A DNA stretch of 64,000 nt from positions 134,789,738 through 134,853,737 of the forward strand of contig OY821520.1 in NCBI GenBank assembly GCA_963682025.1, read 5' to 3'. Below the pieces are notes generated by a model. It did no database searches. It worked only from the letters and a program-made list of their open reading frames with translations, and was not told the origin of the DNA. Source of the stretch: Cordilura impudica. Its lineage: Eukaryota > Arthropoda > Insecta > Diptera > Scathophagidae. Positions 10,739 to 23,196 of the stretch are shown piece by piece (position 1 is the stretch's first letter; every line of letters starts with the position of its first letter). Both the position numbers and the translations under genes were made by a program.

Positions 10739-11690
10739 ACATTGGGTTTAAGAAAAACAGTTTATTTAACCTTCATTTAAGGTTTTTTTTTTTTTTTTAA
10801 TTTAGGATTTCAAATTATGTTAGCAATTTTTTTTTTTTTTTTTTTTTGGAACAATATTTTATTATTTCCGAAAATTTTCATTTCTAGCCAATTTGTCTTT
10901 TTTTTTTTTATTCAAGCAAAATTGTACTTTTAGGAAAATTTTTAAATATAGGAAAAATATTTTTTTAATTTAAGGAAAATTTTCAATTTTAGGAAAAATT
11001 TTAAATTTTGAAAAAAAACTTAATTTTTTTTTTTAAGATTTTTAATTTTAGAAAAATTTTAGAATTAGGAAAATTCAATTTTAAGAAAAATTTTAAATTT
11101 AGGAAAAGTTTAACTTTTAAACTATTTCATATCTAGACCAATTTTTTATTTAGTTTAATTTTATATTTATACAAATTTTATAATATAATAGTAAGTTTTA
11201 TATGTAGCACAATTTTATATTTGACGTCATTTTATATTTAGCAAATCTAGTAAAAAAAATTTTTAGTCTTAGGAAACTATTTATATTTTATAAAATTTTT
11301 GTTTCTAATTTTAATTCAGAAAATTATTTGTATATATAATAAAAATTACCGACTTATGGCTGTAGTTGTTGGGCCGATGTAGCGGCTATCGCCTGTCGCC
11401 GGGGTTGTGTTCTAGTTGTAATTTTAAGCTGCTGCACAGGACTGATGAGGGTGGTGTCACTTTCTTTCATATATATATTTTTTTTATAGTTTTAAGCCAA
11501 GTTTTTATAATAATGGTCTCAATATAGTTGCAATATATAATTTTCGAGGATTAAAACACAAGTAAAAAGATTCATCTGAAAAGTTTTAAAGTATTTTATG
11601 TTGGATTTTATTTTCCTAAAAATATTTATGTTAATTTTGAAATTGTTTTATCATTGACCTTTTGCCATTTTAATGTTTTGTAACTTTTTT
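10739..11690. other. low-complexity AT-rich region
   Basis: Runs of T and the loosely repeated word AGGAAAATTTT dominate 10780-11300. A short less AT-rich island at 11350-11450 (GGGCCGATGTAGCGGCTATC) is unassigned. No gene is seen. Confidence 0.5.
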
Positions 11691-12468
11691 ATACCCTATA
11701 CCACTATGTGGTTTGGGTATAATGACTTTGTGCTGCTGTTTGTAACAACCAAAAATATGTGACCTAGACCCATCTTTAATTATACCGATCAAATCAGAAT
11801 CACTTTCTGAGTTGATTTAACAATGTCCGTCCGTCCGTCCGTCTGTGTGTCCATGTAAAGCTTGTAATCAAACTTCAGGTCGCAAATATGAATATATTTT
11901 GACGAAATTTTGTATATAAGCTTTCATCGGCCATGGGATGAACGCTACTGAAATTGGTGAGAATCGGTCCATGTTCAGACCTAGCCCCCATACAAATTAC
12001 CCATATGAAATCGACATAAATTGCCATAAGATCCAAATTGTCATATAAATCTTACTCAAATTGGGTTTGTATGCGTTCATTACATCCTCTAATGAGTTGT
12101 CCAAAAATGATCCCTTTGACCCCATATAGAGCTGCTTCCCGATCTTCGCTTAAATCTATTAAAAAAAACAAAAATATTGCACTGATTCTTCTCAAATTTT
12201 GTTTGTACATATTTTTGCAAAATACAGGAGACTTTACCAAACATGATCAGGATCGGTCCATTTTTGGACCTAGTCCCTTTATAGATATAGCATCCGATAT
12301 GAACTTTTTCATATCTGCAGCCAAAAAAATTTATAAAAATACCACTCAAATTTGGTTTTTGCTTATTTTCTATGTCCAGTTAGTTGGGTCTAAGAGATAG
12401 GGTTTCTAAACGCATGGTATAGGGTATCGTATAGTCGGTCTAGACCGACTATAATTTTCTTACTTGTT
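11691..12468 (-). mobile_element. mini-me-like repeat, full length (copy M4)
   Basis: In reverse orientation it starts ATACCCTATACCACTATGTGG, has (GTCC)n near 11826, then the perfect palindrome at 12431-12450 and ends TTTTCTTACTTGTT. All family landmarks are present. Confidence 0.87.
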
Positions 12469-13758
12469 TTTCTATATATTTTTACTATATATTCTACTAC
12501 ACAGCAATAACATTAATAGCTGATTATTTGATTATTTCTAATAATTATGAATCGTTTCTTTTAATTTTATTTTTTTTAATCAATTGAATGTAGGATTTTT
12601 TTTTTATAAGTATTTTAATTTGGCTTATTGTTTTATTATACATATATATTTTTTTTAAACTATTTTTATTTTTGAAAAGTATTTAATATTTCTCTTTTGT
12701 CTTGTTTATATCACTGTGTTTTACACTACTTTTGGTTTGTCTTGTTGTCTCAATTTTTACTTTCTTTAATTTTAAATTACTTAAATTTTCTAAACTTTAA
12801 ATTGTTTTTTTTTTTTCTTTTTACAAACTGTACTTCTGTCCTAACTTAAAACTTAATCACCAGCACTTCCATTCACTTTTATTCACCTAACTTTTATCGT
12901 TTACTTCCAAAACTTCAATTTTTAAACTCTATATCTTAATTTTACTTTAATTTAATTTTAATTTTACGTTACTTATTTTTTTAAATTTAAATCTTTTGTT
13001 TTCTTATGTCTTTTCTTATTAAAATTAAATTAAAACTACATTTTAACTAAAAACCGTAGGTTTTTCCTCAACCATTTAATTCAACAAACAAAATTCAATT
13101 CCGTTCATAAATTTTATATTTCTTTAATTAATTTTAATTTGTTAAGTCTTAAAATATTTCTCTTTTTTTTTCATCTTATTTTTTTTTTAAACTTTCACTT
13201 TAATTATAAGTAACACTCAGTTTGCTTAAATTTTCTTAACTTAATTTTTTTTCTTAAACTTAATTTTTTCTTAAACTTTAAACTTTCGGAGGTTTTTCCT
13301 CAACCTTATTCTTTCATGGTCACATTTCAACTCCACGATTTAAATTTAACTTTACTACATTAACCTTCTCATCTTCATTCACTCATGTCCAGATAAAAAC
13401 CTGTTTATTAAAAAACAAAATCACCACCAATTCATTGAGATCATTCATATGCATTCATAATATTCTCTAGTATTTATAACACTCCCACTCATATATGACT
13501 ATGAGAGCAAGTGAGATCAATACAAGAAAATACGTGGTTTGACCAGCATGATTGCATATGAATGTGTTCATGATTTCATACAACACAATGAAGAGAAAAA
13601 TGCCAGCAACATATTACCATATAAGGTGTTGTTTATATGTACATACTTGAACTTGAAAATAATTTCAAGATCAAGGTTATTATTTTTTTTTCTTCTTTCT
13701 TATTCTGCTTGTAACAGAAATTCTTTTGCTACAGTGCAGAGCAAAACAGATCACCGTC
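12469..13758. other. AT-rich region without a recognised gene
   Basis: Very AT-rich with many TTTTAA/CTTTAA words. The phrase GGTTTTTCCTCAACC occurs at about 13058 and 13288 in similar surroundings, suggesting a degenerate internal duplication of about 230 bases. An open frame at 13539-13823 is mostly this region plus a mini-me end, and I do not consider it a gene. Confidence 0.45.
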
Positions 13759-13812
13759 ACAAACAGCAGCACAAAGTCATTATACCCAAACCACATAGTG
13801 GTATAGGGTATA
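13759..13812 (+). mobile_element. mini-me-like 3' end fragment (copy M5)
   Basis: Only the last 54 bases of the family are present: AAACAGCAGCACAAAGTCAT through CATAGTGGTATAGGG. Confidence 0.8.
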
Positions 13813-14113
13813 ATGATTTCTGACTACCAAAACGAAATGGAACGGCTTTAAGCCTACAACCCCGAAACAACCTACCAGTCAAGCGAATATAGTGCAAAAG
13901 TTAAAGTAAATTGGCCGTAAATGATTACGGCAAAATCTTTCAAATATCAAGTTCATGTTAACAGTTCTCATTGATTATCGCGCAGTTTTGCATTATGAAT
14001 TCCTACCGCCTGGCCAAACTGTTGACAAAGAATATTATTTATAGTGATGCCAACTTTTTCCAAATAAACAGCGCAAAATAGTGCCACAAAAACGCTAAAA
14101 GGTGGCCAATTTT
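13813..14113. other. unassigned spacer between two mini-me pieces
   Basis: About 300 bases of non-repetitive sequence between a plus-strand mini-me 3' end and a minus-strand copy lacking that same end. No ORF or structure is recognised. Confidence 0.4.
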
Positions 14114-14871
14114 TATACTTTGTGCTGCTGTTTGTAACAACCAAAAATATTTGACCTACACCCATCTCTAATTATACCGATCGAATCAGAATCACTATCT
14201 GATTCGATTTAACGATGTCCGTCCGTCCGTCCGTCTGTGTGTCCATGTAAAGCTTGTAATCAAACTGCAGGTCGCAAATATGAATATTTTGACGATATTT
14301 GGTCTTTGATTTTTTATCGGCCATGGGATGAATGCTATTGAAATTGGTGAGAATCGGTCGATGTTCAGACCTAGCCCCCATACAAATGACCCCTATAAAA
14401 TCAACATATATTGCCATAAGATACAAATTATCATACAAATCTTAGTCAAATTGGGTTTGTATGTATATATTACATCCATTAATCAGTAGTCCAAAAATGA
14501 TCCCTATTGGACAACTCTTAGTCATAGGCCCCATTTAGAGCTGCTTCCCGATCTTCACTTAAATCTATCAAAAAACAAAAATATTGCATTGATTCTTCTC
14601 AAATTCTGTTTGTATATATTTTTGCAAAATACAAGATACTTTACCAAACATGGTCAGGATCGGTTCATTTTTGGGCCTAGTCCCCATATAGATATAGCAT
14701 CCGATATGAACTTTTTCATATCAGCAGCCGAAAAAATTAATAAAAATCCCACTCAAATTTGGTTTTTGCTTATTTTCTATGTCCAGTTAGTTGGGCCTAA
14801 GAGATAGGGTTTCTAAACGCATGGTATAGGGTATCGTATAGTCGGTCTAGACCGACTATAATTTTCTTACT
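14114..14871 (-). mobile_element. mini-me-like repeat lacking its terminal 35 bases (copy M6)
   Basis: It begins at ACTTTGTGCTGCTG rather than at ATACCCTATACC. It carries (GTCC)n at 14218 and the perfect palindrome at 14839-14858, ending TTTTCTTACTT. Confidence 0.85.
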
Positions 14872-15960
14872 TTTTTTTTTAACAAAGAATATTAAATTGT
14901 CATAACTTCTAAATTCCTCTAAAAATTTTAATCCAAATGTTGTTTTGTTAAATAATAAATATTGTGTTTTCAACTCCTACACTCATTTTTTGTGGAGCAT
15001 TTTTTTCTATTTCTAGACCACATTAGAACTTAAAGGTTTAATAACTATATTGAAATAGTAACCGTACCCAAATTGAGTTTAAGGAATACCCATACTTTTG
15101 TTTTATTCAAGACAATTAAATAAAGCTAAAACTTTTAGCTAATAATTCATTTACTTACATAATAAAGTTTAGCACATTTCTCGGACATACCTGCAATAAA
15201 CAAATAGAAGAAAAAAAATTAATTAAAAAAACAAATTAAAAAAGTTAAATTCAATACATTTATTAAACAATTACTAATTGGTAGTAAATCATATAAGGTG
15301 CTGTATGTATTTCTTTACGATCCTGCACATGTTTCTATGATATTGTTGTAGTTGTCGCAAAACAATAACAATAACCGACGGCACGGCAATAAAAATAAAA
15401 ACAAAAACAAAAATAATCATAACTGTCAATGTGGAAAATGTAGGTAATAATAAAAAAGGTTAATGAACTGGAAAATCATAGTTAGATTAATAAGCGCACT
15501 TGCAAACACACACACACACACACACCCATACACACGTACACTCATGCATAAAAATGTATGTAGTCGTATGTAGTTAGAACGTTTCTAATGTGTTTATAAA
15601 AACAGAACTATGAAAATGCATGGCAATGATGACATGTGTTGCTTTGTTCTACAACAACAGCTAGAAAGATAGAAAAAAAAGTAATACAGCTATAGTAGAT
15701 CTGGGACGATGATACGATACCCTACATTATGAATTTCGATATACATAAAAAAAGACTTAATGTGTTCTTTTAGTCATTTATTGCCAACAGAATTACAATA
15801 AAGTGAGTAATCGTATTTAATATTGGTTTAGATTTAAATAAATTAAATAAATAAAAAAAAATTATCATAATAGAATATTGTTAGCCGATATTTAATTTCT
15901 GTTGATATAATCAAAAGTTCAACTGTTCATCTCTAGCATCTTTTAGTACTAAAGGGTTTT
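14872..15960. other. AT-rich intergenic stretch with a (CA)n tract
   Basis: Nothing coding is recognised. A (CA)n microsatellite of about 12 units lies at 15507-15530. A-rich simple sequence surrounds 15200-15250 and 15380-15410. Confidence 0.55.
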
Positions 15961-17209
15961 TCAACAGGGAGAGACAGGGACAGCAAACGACGCCATATTT
16001 CTTGCCGCTCTTTTGACATTTCTCTTCAGTAAGGTTTGCCAATTCACGATGGAAAGATATACGAGCCAACAGCGAGTCTAAATTATTAAAATTTACTACC
16101 GAAATTCGGAGTCAATGGCCTCAACGTTAAGAGCGCTACGTCCAATTTATGGTCGTCATAATCGTCCTAGCAGATCAACAATTGAGCATCTAGTGGAAAA
16201 ATTTGAATCCACAGGCACAGTACAAAATGTTCCCGTACCAGTGAGATAAAGAAGTGCCCGTAGTGTCGAGAATATTGCTGCCGCTGAGGATTCAGTTGAA
16301 GAAAGCCCAAATGTGTCTCTCACACGGCGTTCTCAAGCGTTGGGCATCTCTGTGTCGTCGTTGTGTCGAATTTTGCGAAAAGATCTTGGCCTACATCCTT
16401 ACAAGATCAAATTGACACAAGAACTGAAGCCGCTTGACCACCAGAAGCGTCGTATGTTCGTGAATTGGGCTGAGCAACAACTTGAAAATGATTCGGATTT
16501 TCATCGAAAAATCATATTCAGCGATGAGGCTCATTTCTGGCTGAATGGCTTCGTCAATATACAAAATATGCATTATTGGTCAGACAGCAATCCACACGTA
16601 CCCTATGAGTCATCATTGCATTACGAAAAAATTACGGTTTGGTGCGGTTTATGGGCCGGCGGCGTCAGTGGGCCGTACTTCTTCCGTGATGATCAAGACC
16701 GGCACGTTACTGTGGATGGGAATCGCTACCGTTCAATAATAACCGAATATTTTTGGCCCCAATTGGATAATATGGACTTGGAAGACATGTGGTTCCAACA
16801 GGACGGCGCCACAATCAATTTATTGGAAACCAAGTTTGGAGAACGTGTTATCTCACGAAATGGTCCAGTCTATTGGCCGCCCCGGTCGTGCGATTTAACG
16901 CCGTTGGACTATTTTCTGTGGGGCTACGTCAAGTCTAAGATCTATGCCAACAAGCCAGCGACGATTGATGAACTTCGTACGAATATCGAACGTGAAATTG
17001 CAGCAGTATCGGCCGATTTATGCTTGAAAACCGTCGAAAATTGGGTTCAGCGTCTGGACTTCTGCAAGCGTGCCCGTGGTGGACATGCAAAAGAGATCGA
17101 TCTCCATACATAATGGCATCGAACGTACTTTCACAAGAATAAAGAATTTCATTGATATCCAAAACCGTTTTTGTTTTATTTAAAAAAACTTTTGTAGCGC
17201 TCTTATTGA
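15961..17209 (+). mobile_element. rosa-like (DD41D) mariner, complete ends, copy 2
   Basis: It starts AAGGGTTTTTCAACAGG and ends TTGAAAAACCCTT, flanked by TA on both sides. The surrounding TTTTAGTAC and GTACTAGAG join into one plausible pre-insertion site. Same family and about the same length as the element at 6688-7963, in opposite orientation. Confidence 0.92.
16049..17113 (+). pseudogene. rosa-like mariner transposase, inactivated
   Basis: The start MERYTSQQR is followed by stops at codon 11 (QRV*, 16079) and near 16247 (VPVR*). From 16313 the frame stays open for 266 codons: RRSQALGISVSSL, IIFSDEAHFWLNG, WCGLWAGGVSGPYFF, CDLTPLDYFLWG, and the C-terminus RARGGHAKEIDLHT. At the second catalytic Asp it reads QQDGATINLLETKF, while copy 1 has SHTANVT between T and I. 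A 21-base in-frame deletion between two CACAA repeats explains this and shortens the D-to-D spacing from 41 to 34. It cannot be active as it stands. Confidence 0.9.
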
Positions 17210-17845
17210 AAAACCCTTTAGTACTAGAGAAGGACAATTTATTAAATTATAAATATACTGGGTGTTGTCAATACTTTGACTTCGTAATCAGTAATTTTCG
17301 TATGATTATGTAAATCGCAGGTACAGGGTTAAAATGTTTAACGAAAGTTTGTGTCTCGAAATTTCATTGCTCAACACTTTTCTGTTTTTTTTTTCAACTT
17401 ATTTATTTAATGGCCAAATAAAAAGAAAATTTTGACAGACCTAAAAATAAGATCGTAAGCATACAGAATCATCCACAGTGGGGATTTCGACTCAGAATAT
17501 GATGGTAAGACAATTGGCGTAATAAAAATTTTAACTTATGTATGTTACAAGCATCAGCATAAACTTATACCCTGACCAAAATGTTATGTAGGGTATAACA
17601 AACTAAATGCAGCAGAAATTGTAAAAGTATAAATGTATTATCTTATGTCTTTTATGCCACTGACAGATACTAGTATAGAAATTACTAAAACAATGATATG
17701 GTTGCATAGGTAGAACACTTAGCAATACACTAAGCACAAAAAGTATACGGAATTTAAAATGTTGAAAAGCTTTGATTAATAGCTTTAGATTCGAAAAATA
17801 AATTGAATGCAGATAACACTGTTTTTCGGAGTAAATACTAATTGC
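17210..17845. other. intergenic, no gene recognised
   Basis: AT-rich. TATACCCTGACC...GTAGGGTATA at 17569-17599 resembles the subterminal hairpin of mini-me-type repeats, but no further similarity is visible. Confidence 0.45.
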
Positions 17846-18745
17846 AGCTTAGTAAGCTTTAGATGGGGTCCCATAAATTCAGGGGTACCGCAAGGCTCTG
17901 TTCATTCTCTTTGTCTGTCATATTCTATTTTATTTGTTTAATGATACCTTCCCTTTCCAACTTCCAGTCCTATATTCTCTTTTGCAGATTTCTTCGATCA
18001 CGATTGGCTGCATGAGGCTATATGTGAATAACACACTCCATCAAGGCCTTTTCACAATCTCCAAGTTGGGTCGATTGAATAGGATCGATTTTAATGCTCG
18101 TTACACCCAAAGTTGTTTACTGAGTCAAAGTTGGACCGTGGATTAATCAGTATCGTCTCTGTCCATGGGTCATATTGACAAATAGGATGCTCTTGATGTT
18201 CTGGGCTTGAAAGTCAATTGTGATCTCTGTTAGAATATTAAGTGTCTAGGTTTTGTTAATTTGAGTTACTTTATTTCATCTGATCTCCTTACTCTTCAAG
18301 CCATCAATATCCGACCAAATATGGAATACAACTCCCATATATACAAAGGGTTTTCACGGTCCATTTTGAAACTTCTGTACCTTTTGCGAAAGAGGGCGAT
18401 GGAGTTTCTCAATGATAGAGGGTAACCAACTCTATTAACACAATGCAGCATCGTCGGAATATTGATTGTGTCACACTCTGCTACAGATATTTCAATTGAA
18501 AGTTTAATTCTGAGAAAAGTAAAATCATTCATGGAGTCCATGTTCTTCTTCACACCACACGCTCACCCAGTAGATCTTATGTGTTTGCATTCTATTGTCC
18601 AGTAAATCAAACAACTCATAACCGTGTAAATTCGTTTATTGGCCACACAAGCCGCATGTGGCATAACCTTCCCGCTGAGATCTTTCTTCACTTTCCATAC
18701 TGTGCACTATTATATAAATGAGTTCCTTTTACCAACCAAATAATA
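17846..18745 (+). pseudogene. degenerate LINE reverse transcriptase C-terminal half
   Basis: Conserved non-LTR reverse transcriptase blocks survive across frameshifts: GPINSGVPQGSV (17865), LGRLNRIDFNAR (18065), DALDVLGLKVNCDL (18190), INIRPNMEYNSHI (18305), RKRAMEFLND (18390), then NRVNSFIGHTSRMWHNLP-like residues at 18620-18675. The last are typical of the C-terminus after the reverse transcriptase. The YADD box is not recognisable. Stops and frameshifts are frequent, so it is an old, 5'-truncated copy unlike the LINEs at 2.1, 41.2 and 55 kb. The clade is uncertain, within the Jockey/CR1-like group. Confidence 0.65.
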
Positions 18746-19479
18746 TTCGAATACCACAACATAAATGCTAGCATAAGAACGCTGTCCATATAAGAGCCGA
18801 ATAAGAAGACAACAAATTCAGTGCCTTAACTTAGCTGTTTTAATTATTGCTAGTGAGCCTCGTCGTGCGCTGATTACACCCATTTTGACTCGACTAAGTT
18901 ATTGATATAAATAACTTACGAAATTACATAAGGATATGGTACTTGAGATGTATGATACCTTATATTTTCTTTGATGGGAGATGCCACGCCCACTTTTTCG
19001 ATTAGACTCATTTTGATTCGACTAAAAAAATCAACAGTTCATGAAATAGCACAAAGTTTAATTTCTTTACGTCTCATAGTAATCCAGATATTTTTCTTTG
19101 TATAAATTGCCTAACATACACTGGTCTGAATCTGCTCATTTTTGGCATGACTCTACGCAACAATAACCAATGATTTTACAAAGAGTCTCGATACTATTGC
19201 TATCATACTGTTCAGATATATTGATTAGAGATATTAACTTTCTATAGGAGGTACTACGCCCACTGTTCCGATCTTACCTATATAATATTAGATACGTAAT
19301 ACAAGGCTGGATCCAAAACAATTCTACTTGACGTATAGATGGCTTCAGAAGGTTGAAAAAAATTAGTTTGGTGAAAAGTTGCAACCTTACAAAACATATG
19401 TTTTAAGTTTTAAAGCATCACGTTGTTTAGTATTCTTATAACGCCATCAAAAGTGAACAACCTCAGTGAATTTGTAAAC
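18746..19479. repeat. degenerate tandem non-coding repeat
   Basis: Two partly similar units of about 270 bases: GATGCCACGCCCACTTTTTC at 18981 and GGTACTACGCCCACTGTTCC at 19248, each followed by a GATTCGAC- or CGATCTTACC-like stretch. CGCCCACTTTTT is the reverse complement of the AAAAAGTGGGCG word in the 160-base tandem array at 62.95-63.52 kb, so the two may be related. Confidence 0.4.
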
Positions 19480-20245
19480 ATGGAAAGAATTGGCCAACTT
19501 CATGTTATAAAACACTTTCTACTCTGGGAAGTCCGCTCCTTCGTTTAGTTAGTGATTGTTCCTTATTTTCAATTCATTTATCCTTTAACAATTTTAAAGA
19601 TATAATAATATAAATTAAATATTAATAGGAAGAAAAAGAGAACATACGACTATGACATACTGTCGTTATTTACCACTATAAAACGAAGTCCGCACGAACT
19701 GTCCAGACGAACCCAGTAGTGATCGACCAACAGACGTGGCCACGCCAGAAACTGTTAAGAAAATCTAGAAAATGGTATTGGATGATCCTCGGCTGAAGGT
19801 GTGTGAGCTAGCTAAAATATAGCACTTAAAAAAGAGCTATACATGGCATATAGACCGAAAATTTAGTTATAAGAAAGCTGTCCGCAAGATGGGCATCATG
19901 GAGAAGTTTCAATAGAGTTATTGGCAAAAAAACCGAATTTTTGCGTAAATTCGTAGCCATGGATGAGACACGGATCCACCACTTCACACCTGAGACAGTC
20001 AAAACTGGGGACCGACATGGGAGAATCATGTCCAAAGAGGGCGAAGACGATCCATCTGCAAGCAAAGTTGATTATCTTCAAAGAGGAAAATCAACGGCCA
20101 CTTTATTGCAGCGGCGAAGTGGTGAAATTAAGGAAAAAATGCCGCGATTGTCGAAAAAAGTATTGTTTCATCAAAATAATGCACCAGTTCACACATCCAC
20201 TATTGCATTGGCCAAAATACTTTATATTTCTCTCGATATATTTTT

Positions 20246-20978
20246 ATACCCTATACCACTATGTGGCTTGTGCTGCTGTTTGTAACTACCAAAAATATTT
20301 GACCTAGACCTATCTTTTATTATACCGATCGAATCAGAATCACTAACTGATTCGAATTAACGATGTCCGTCCGTCCGTCTGTGTGTCCATGTAAACCTTG
20401 TAATCAAACTGCAGGTTGCAAAAATGAATAAATTTGGTATATAAGCTTCTATCGGCCATAGAATGAACGCTATTGAAATTGGTGAGAATCGGTCCATGTT
20501 CAGACCTAACCCCCATACAAATGACCCCTATGAAATCGACATAAATTGCCATAAGATCCAAATTGTCATATAGATCTTACTCAAATTGGGTTTGTATGCG
20601 TTTTTTGCATCCATTAATGAGTAGTCCAAAAATTATCCCTATGGGACAACTCTTAGTCATAGGCCCCATATAGAGCTGCTTCCCGATCTTCACTTAATTC
20701 TATCAAAAAAACAAAAATATTGCACTGATTCTTCTCAAATTTTGTTTGTATATATTTTTGCAAAATACAAGAGACCTTACCAAACATAGTCAGGATCGGT
20801 CCACTTTTGGGCCTAGTCCCCATATCGATATAGCATCCGATATGAACTTTTTCATATCTGCAGCCAAAAAAATTAATAAAAATCCCACTCAAATTTGGGT
20901 CATGCTTATTTTCTATGTCCAGTTAGTTGGGCCTATGAGATAAGGTCCCTAAACGCATGGTCTAGACCGACTATAATT
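20246..20978 (-). mobile_element. mini-me-like repeat, first of a tandem pair (copy M7)
   Basis: It starts ATACCCTATACCACTATGTGG, has (GTCC)n at 20364 and a truncated palindrome end (GCATGGTCTAGACCGACTATAATT), then abuts the next copy with no spacer. Sixteen bases after the first hairpin are missing. Confidence 0.85.
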
Positions 20979-21778
20979 ATACCCTATACCACTATGTGGT
21001 TTGGGTATAATGACTTTGTGCTGCTGTTTGTAACAACCAAAAATATTTGACCTACACCCATCTTTAATTAAACCGATCGAATCACAATCACTATCTGATT
21101 CGATTTAACGATGTCCGTCCGTCCGTCCGTCCGTCTGTGAGTCCATGTAAAGCTTGTAACAAACTGCAGGTCGCAAATATGAATATATTTTGATGAAATT
21201 TGGTATTTGATCTTTTATCGGCCATGGGATGAACGCTATTGTAATTGGTGAGAATCGGTCCATGGTCAGACCTAAGCCCCATACAAATGACCCCTATGAA
21301 ATCAACATATATTGCCATAAGATCCAAATTATCATACAAATCTTAGTCAAATTGGGTTTGTATGTATATATTACATCCATTAATCAATAGTCCAAAAATT
21401 ATCCCTATTGGACAACTCTTAGTCATAGGTCCCTGCTTCCCGATCTTCACTTAAATCTATCAAAAAACAAAAATATTGCACTGATTCTTCTCAAATTTTG
21501 TTTGTATATATTTTTGCAAAATTCAAGAGACTTTACCAAATATGGTCAGGATCGGTCCATTTTTGGGCCTAGCGCCCATATAGATATAGCATTCGATATG
21601 AACTTTTTCATATCTGCAGCCGAAAAAATTAATAAAAATCCCACTCAAATTTGGTTGATGCTTATTTTCTATATCCAGTTAGTTGGGCCTGAGAGATAGG
21701 GTCTCTAAACGCATGGTATAGGGTATCGTATAGTCGGTCTAGACCGACTATAATTTTCTTACTTTTTTCTTACTTGTT
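20979..21778 (-). mobile_element. mini-me-like repeat, second of a tandem pair (copy M8)
   Basis: A full-length minus-strand copy joined head-to-tail to M7. Perfect palindrome at 21731-21750. The 3' terminus TTTTCTTACTTTTTTCTTACTTGTT carries a doubled end motif. Confidence 0.87.
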
Positions 21779-21959
21779 TATTTCTAAACTTGATAAAATG
21801 GCTCGGTAGTAAAAGATTGCCCACCAATGAAGAGGTGGAGCCTGCGGTTGATGGCAACTTTAAGGAGCTAGACAGTTCTTATTATAAACAGGATATCGAA
21901 GCTATTAGATATCGCTGGAAAAACTGTATCGAGCTAAATGGAGATTATTTTGAAAACTA

Positions 21960-22816
21960 AAGGAAATTCTTCCCAAATTTGTTGGGTTTTCTTTGTCGGG
22001 TTGTTCAGGGACCGCTGTCATATATCCTCCACTGGATATAACAAAAAATCTGTATAAATTCGACGAAGATCGATCCTAAGGTGTAATCACCTACAAACCA
22101 CAAACAAACAAACTTTCGCTTTTATATAGATACAGTATTCCATACAAGTGTAAAGATTTAATTTAAGCAAGCAATTCATGCATATGTGTGGCTTTAATAG
22201 AACCAAATTTCAGTTCTTGATGGATTTGCTGTAGTTTTATTAATAAATTTATTCATTAACAAATAAATATAAGCATTTTTTAAAACAACATTTAAAACAA
22301 CAGATTAAATTAAATAAAACGTTTTTTTTTTTAAGAGCTTCAAGAAATGCTTCGAATTTGACTAAATAACTTAGTTTTCTTTTTTTAACTAAAAAAAAAT
22401 TTCCTTTAAACTAAAGCTGAGAATTTATTTTATTAAAGGAATTTTGAAGGAATGCATATGTTATTACCGACAAAGCAATTAAAATTTTGCTCACTTTCAT
22501 ATATTAAGTCAGTAATTTTTTGGATTTTAAAGATTGAATTCTGAAATTCTGGAATTTTTAATATTTTTAAATGAACGAATAAAGAATATTAAAAAATTCT
22601 TTTTAGCAAATTTTTGAATTTTTATTATTAATTGGTTGAAAACGGTTCAGTAATTCCAAGTCAGAGTGAAAGTATTAGGCCAGTGTGGTAAAACCTTCAA
22701 ACTTTTTCGTAAGACCTTTTATATTTCTTCCATATCTTGATGTTTGTTTGCATAGTTTTTCCGCTATAACTCATTTCAATTTTCAGCACAAATGCAGCTA
22801 AGGCTTAAACAAATAA
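21960..22816. other. AT-rich intergenic stretch
   Basis: No coding similarity or TIR recognised. It begins right after the mariner stop codon and probably includes that element's 3' untranslated end. Confidence 0.45.
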
Positions 22817-23195
22817 TCTATAATATTAATAGGCTAGGTGATTTCTTGTGACCGATGTTTTGTTCTACCGTTTTAAACCCGATTTTGAGCAAACGTATAT
22901 TATTTGAAAGGTATTTCTTTTTAGCCGATTTACAGATTTACAGATTTCTAATTTTTTTCCTTTATTTTGAATAAATTGCATTTAAAGTTGCTATTAACAC
23001 ATTCATAAAATTATACAATGCTATGTGTGTGTTTATTAAATTTGTTAATGTGTTTGTAATAAAAATGAGTTTGTTTTTGGTGTTGATTTTTGAATTGGCT
23101 ATAATTGATTAGCATACCTTTAGGGTCTTTATTTACTGAAAAAAATAAAAATTCCTAGAATTTGCACTCGAATTTCGAGGGCTGGAATCTGCTAG
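22817..23195 (+). mobile_element. non-autonomous Helitron, 379 bp (copy A)
   Basis: It starts TCTATAATATTAATAGG and ends with the palindrome CTCGAATTTCGAG, a 12-base spacer, and CTAG. The base before is A and the base after is T. TC...hairpin...CTRR inserted between A and T is the textbook signature of Helitrons, which make no target duplication. Copies at 44375-44744 and 47088-47454 share the whole body, including CACAAGAAATCGCCTAG and AAAGGTATTT words. Confidence 0.85.
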
Positions 23196-23196
23196 T

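Larger units (their letters stand above)
19480..21959 (+). pseudogene. mariner transposase split by two tandem mini-me copies
   Basis: It starts MERIGQLHVIKHFLL at 19480, with the same leader as the fragment at 5.05 kb. Then RPTDVATPETVKK (19720), FVAMDETRIHHFTPET with the first catalytic Asp (19950), SKVDYLQRGKS, and HQNNAPVHTSTIALAKI (20170). At 20245 the minus-strand mini-me pair intervenes. Coding resumes at 21790 with KWLGSKRLPTNEEVEPAVDG and ends IRYRWKNCIELNGDYFEN plus stop. The residues expected between HTSTIALAKI and the LKKWLG block, including the third catalytic Asp, are missing. The second Asp position reads QNNAP. Dead copy with stops at 19764, 19816 and 19912. Confidence 0.85.

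Noticed and set aside
15507..15530. Regulatory or recombination signal at the (CA)n tract
   Set aside because: An ordinary microsatellite with no nearby gene.
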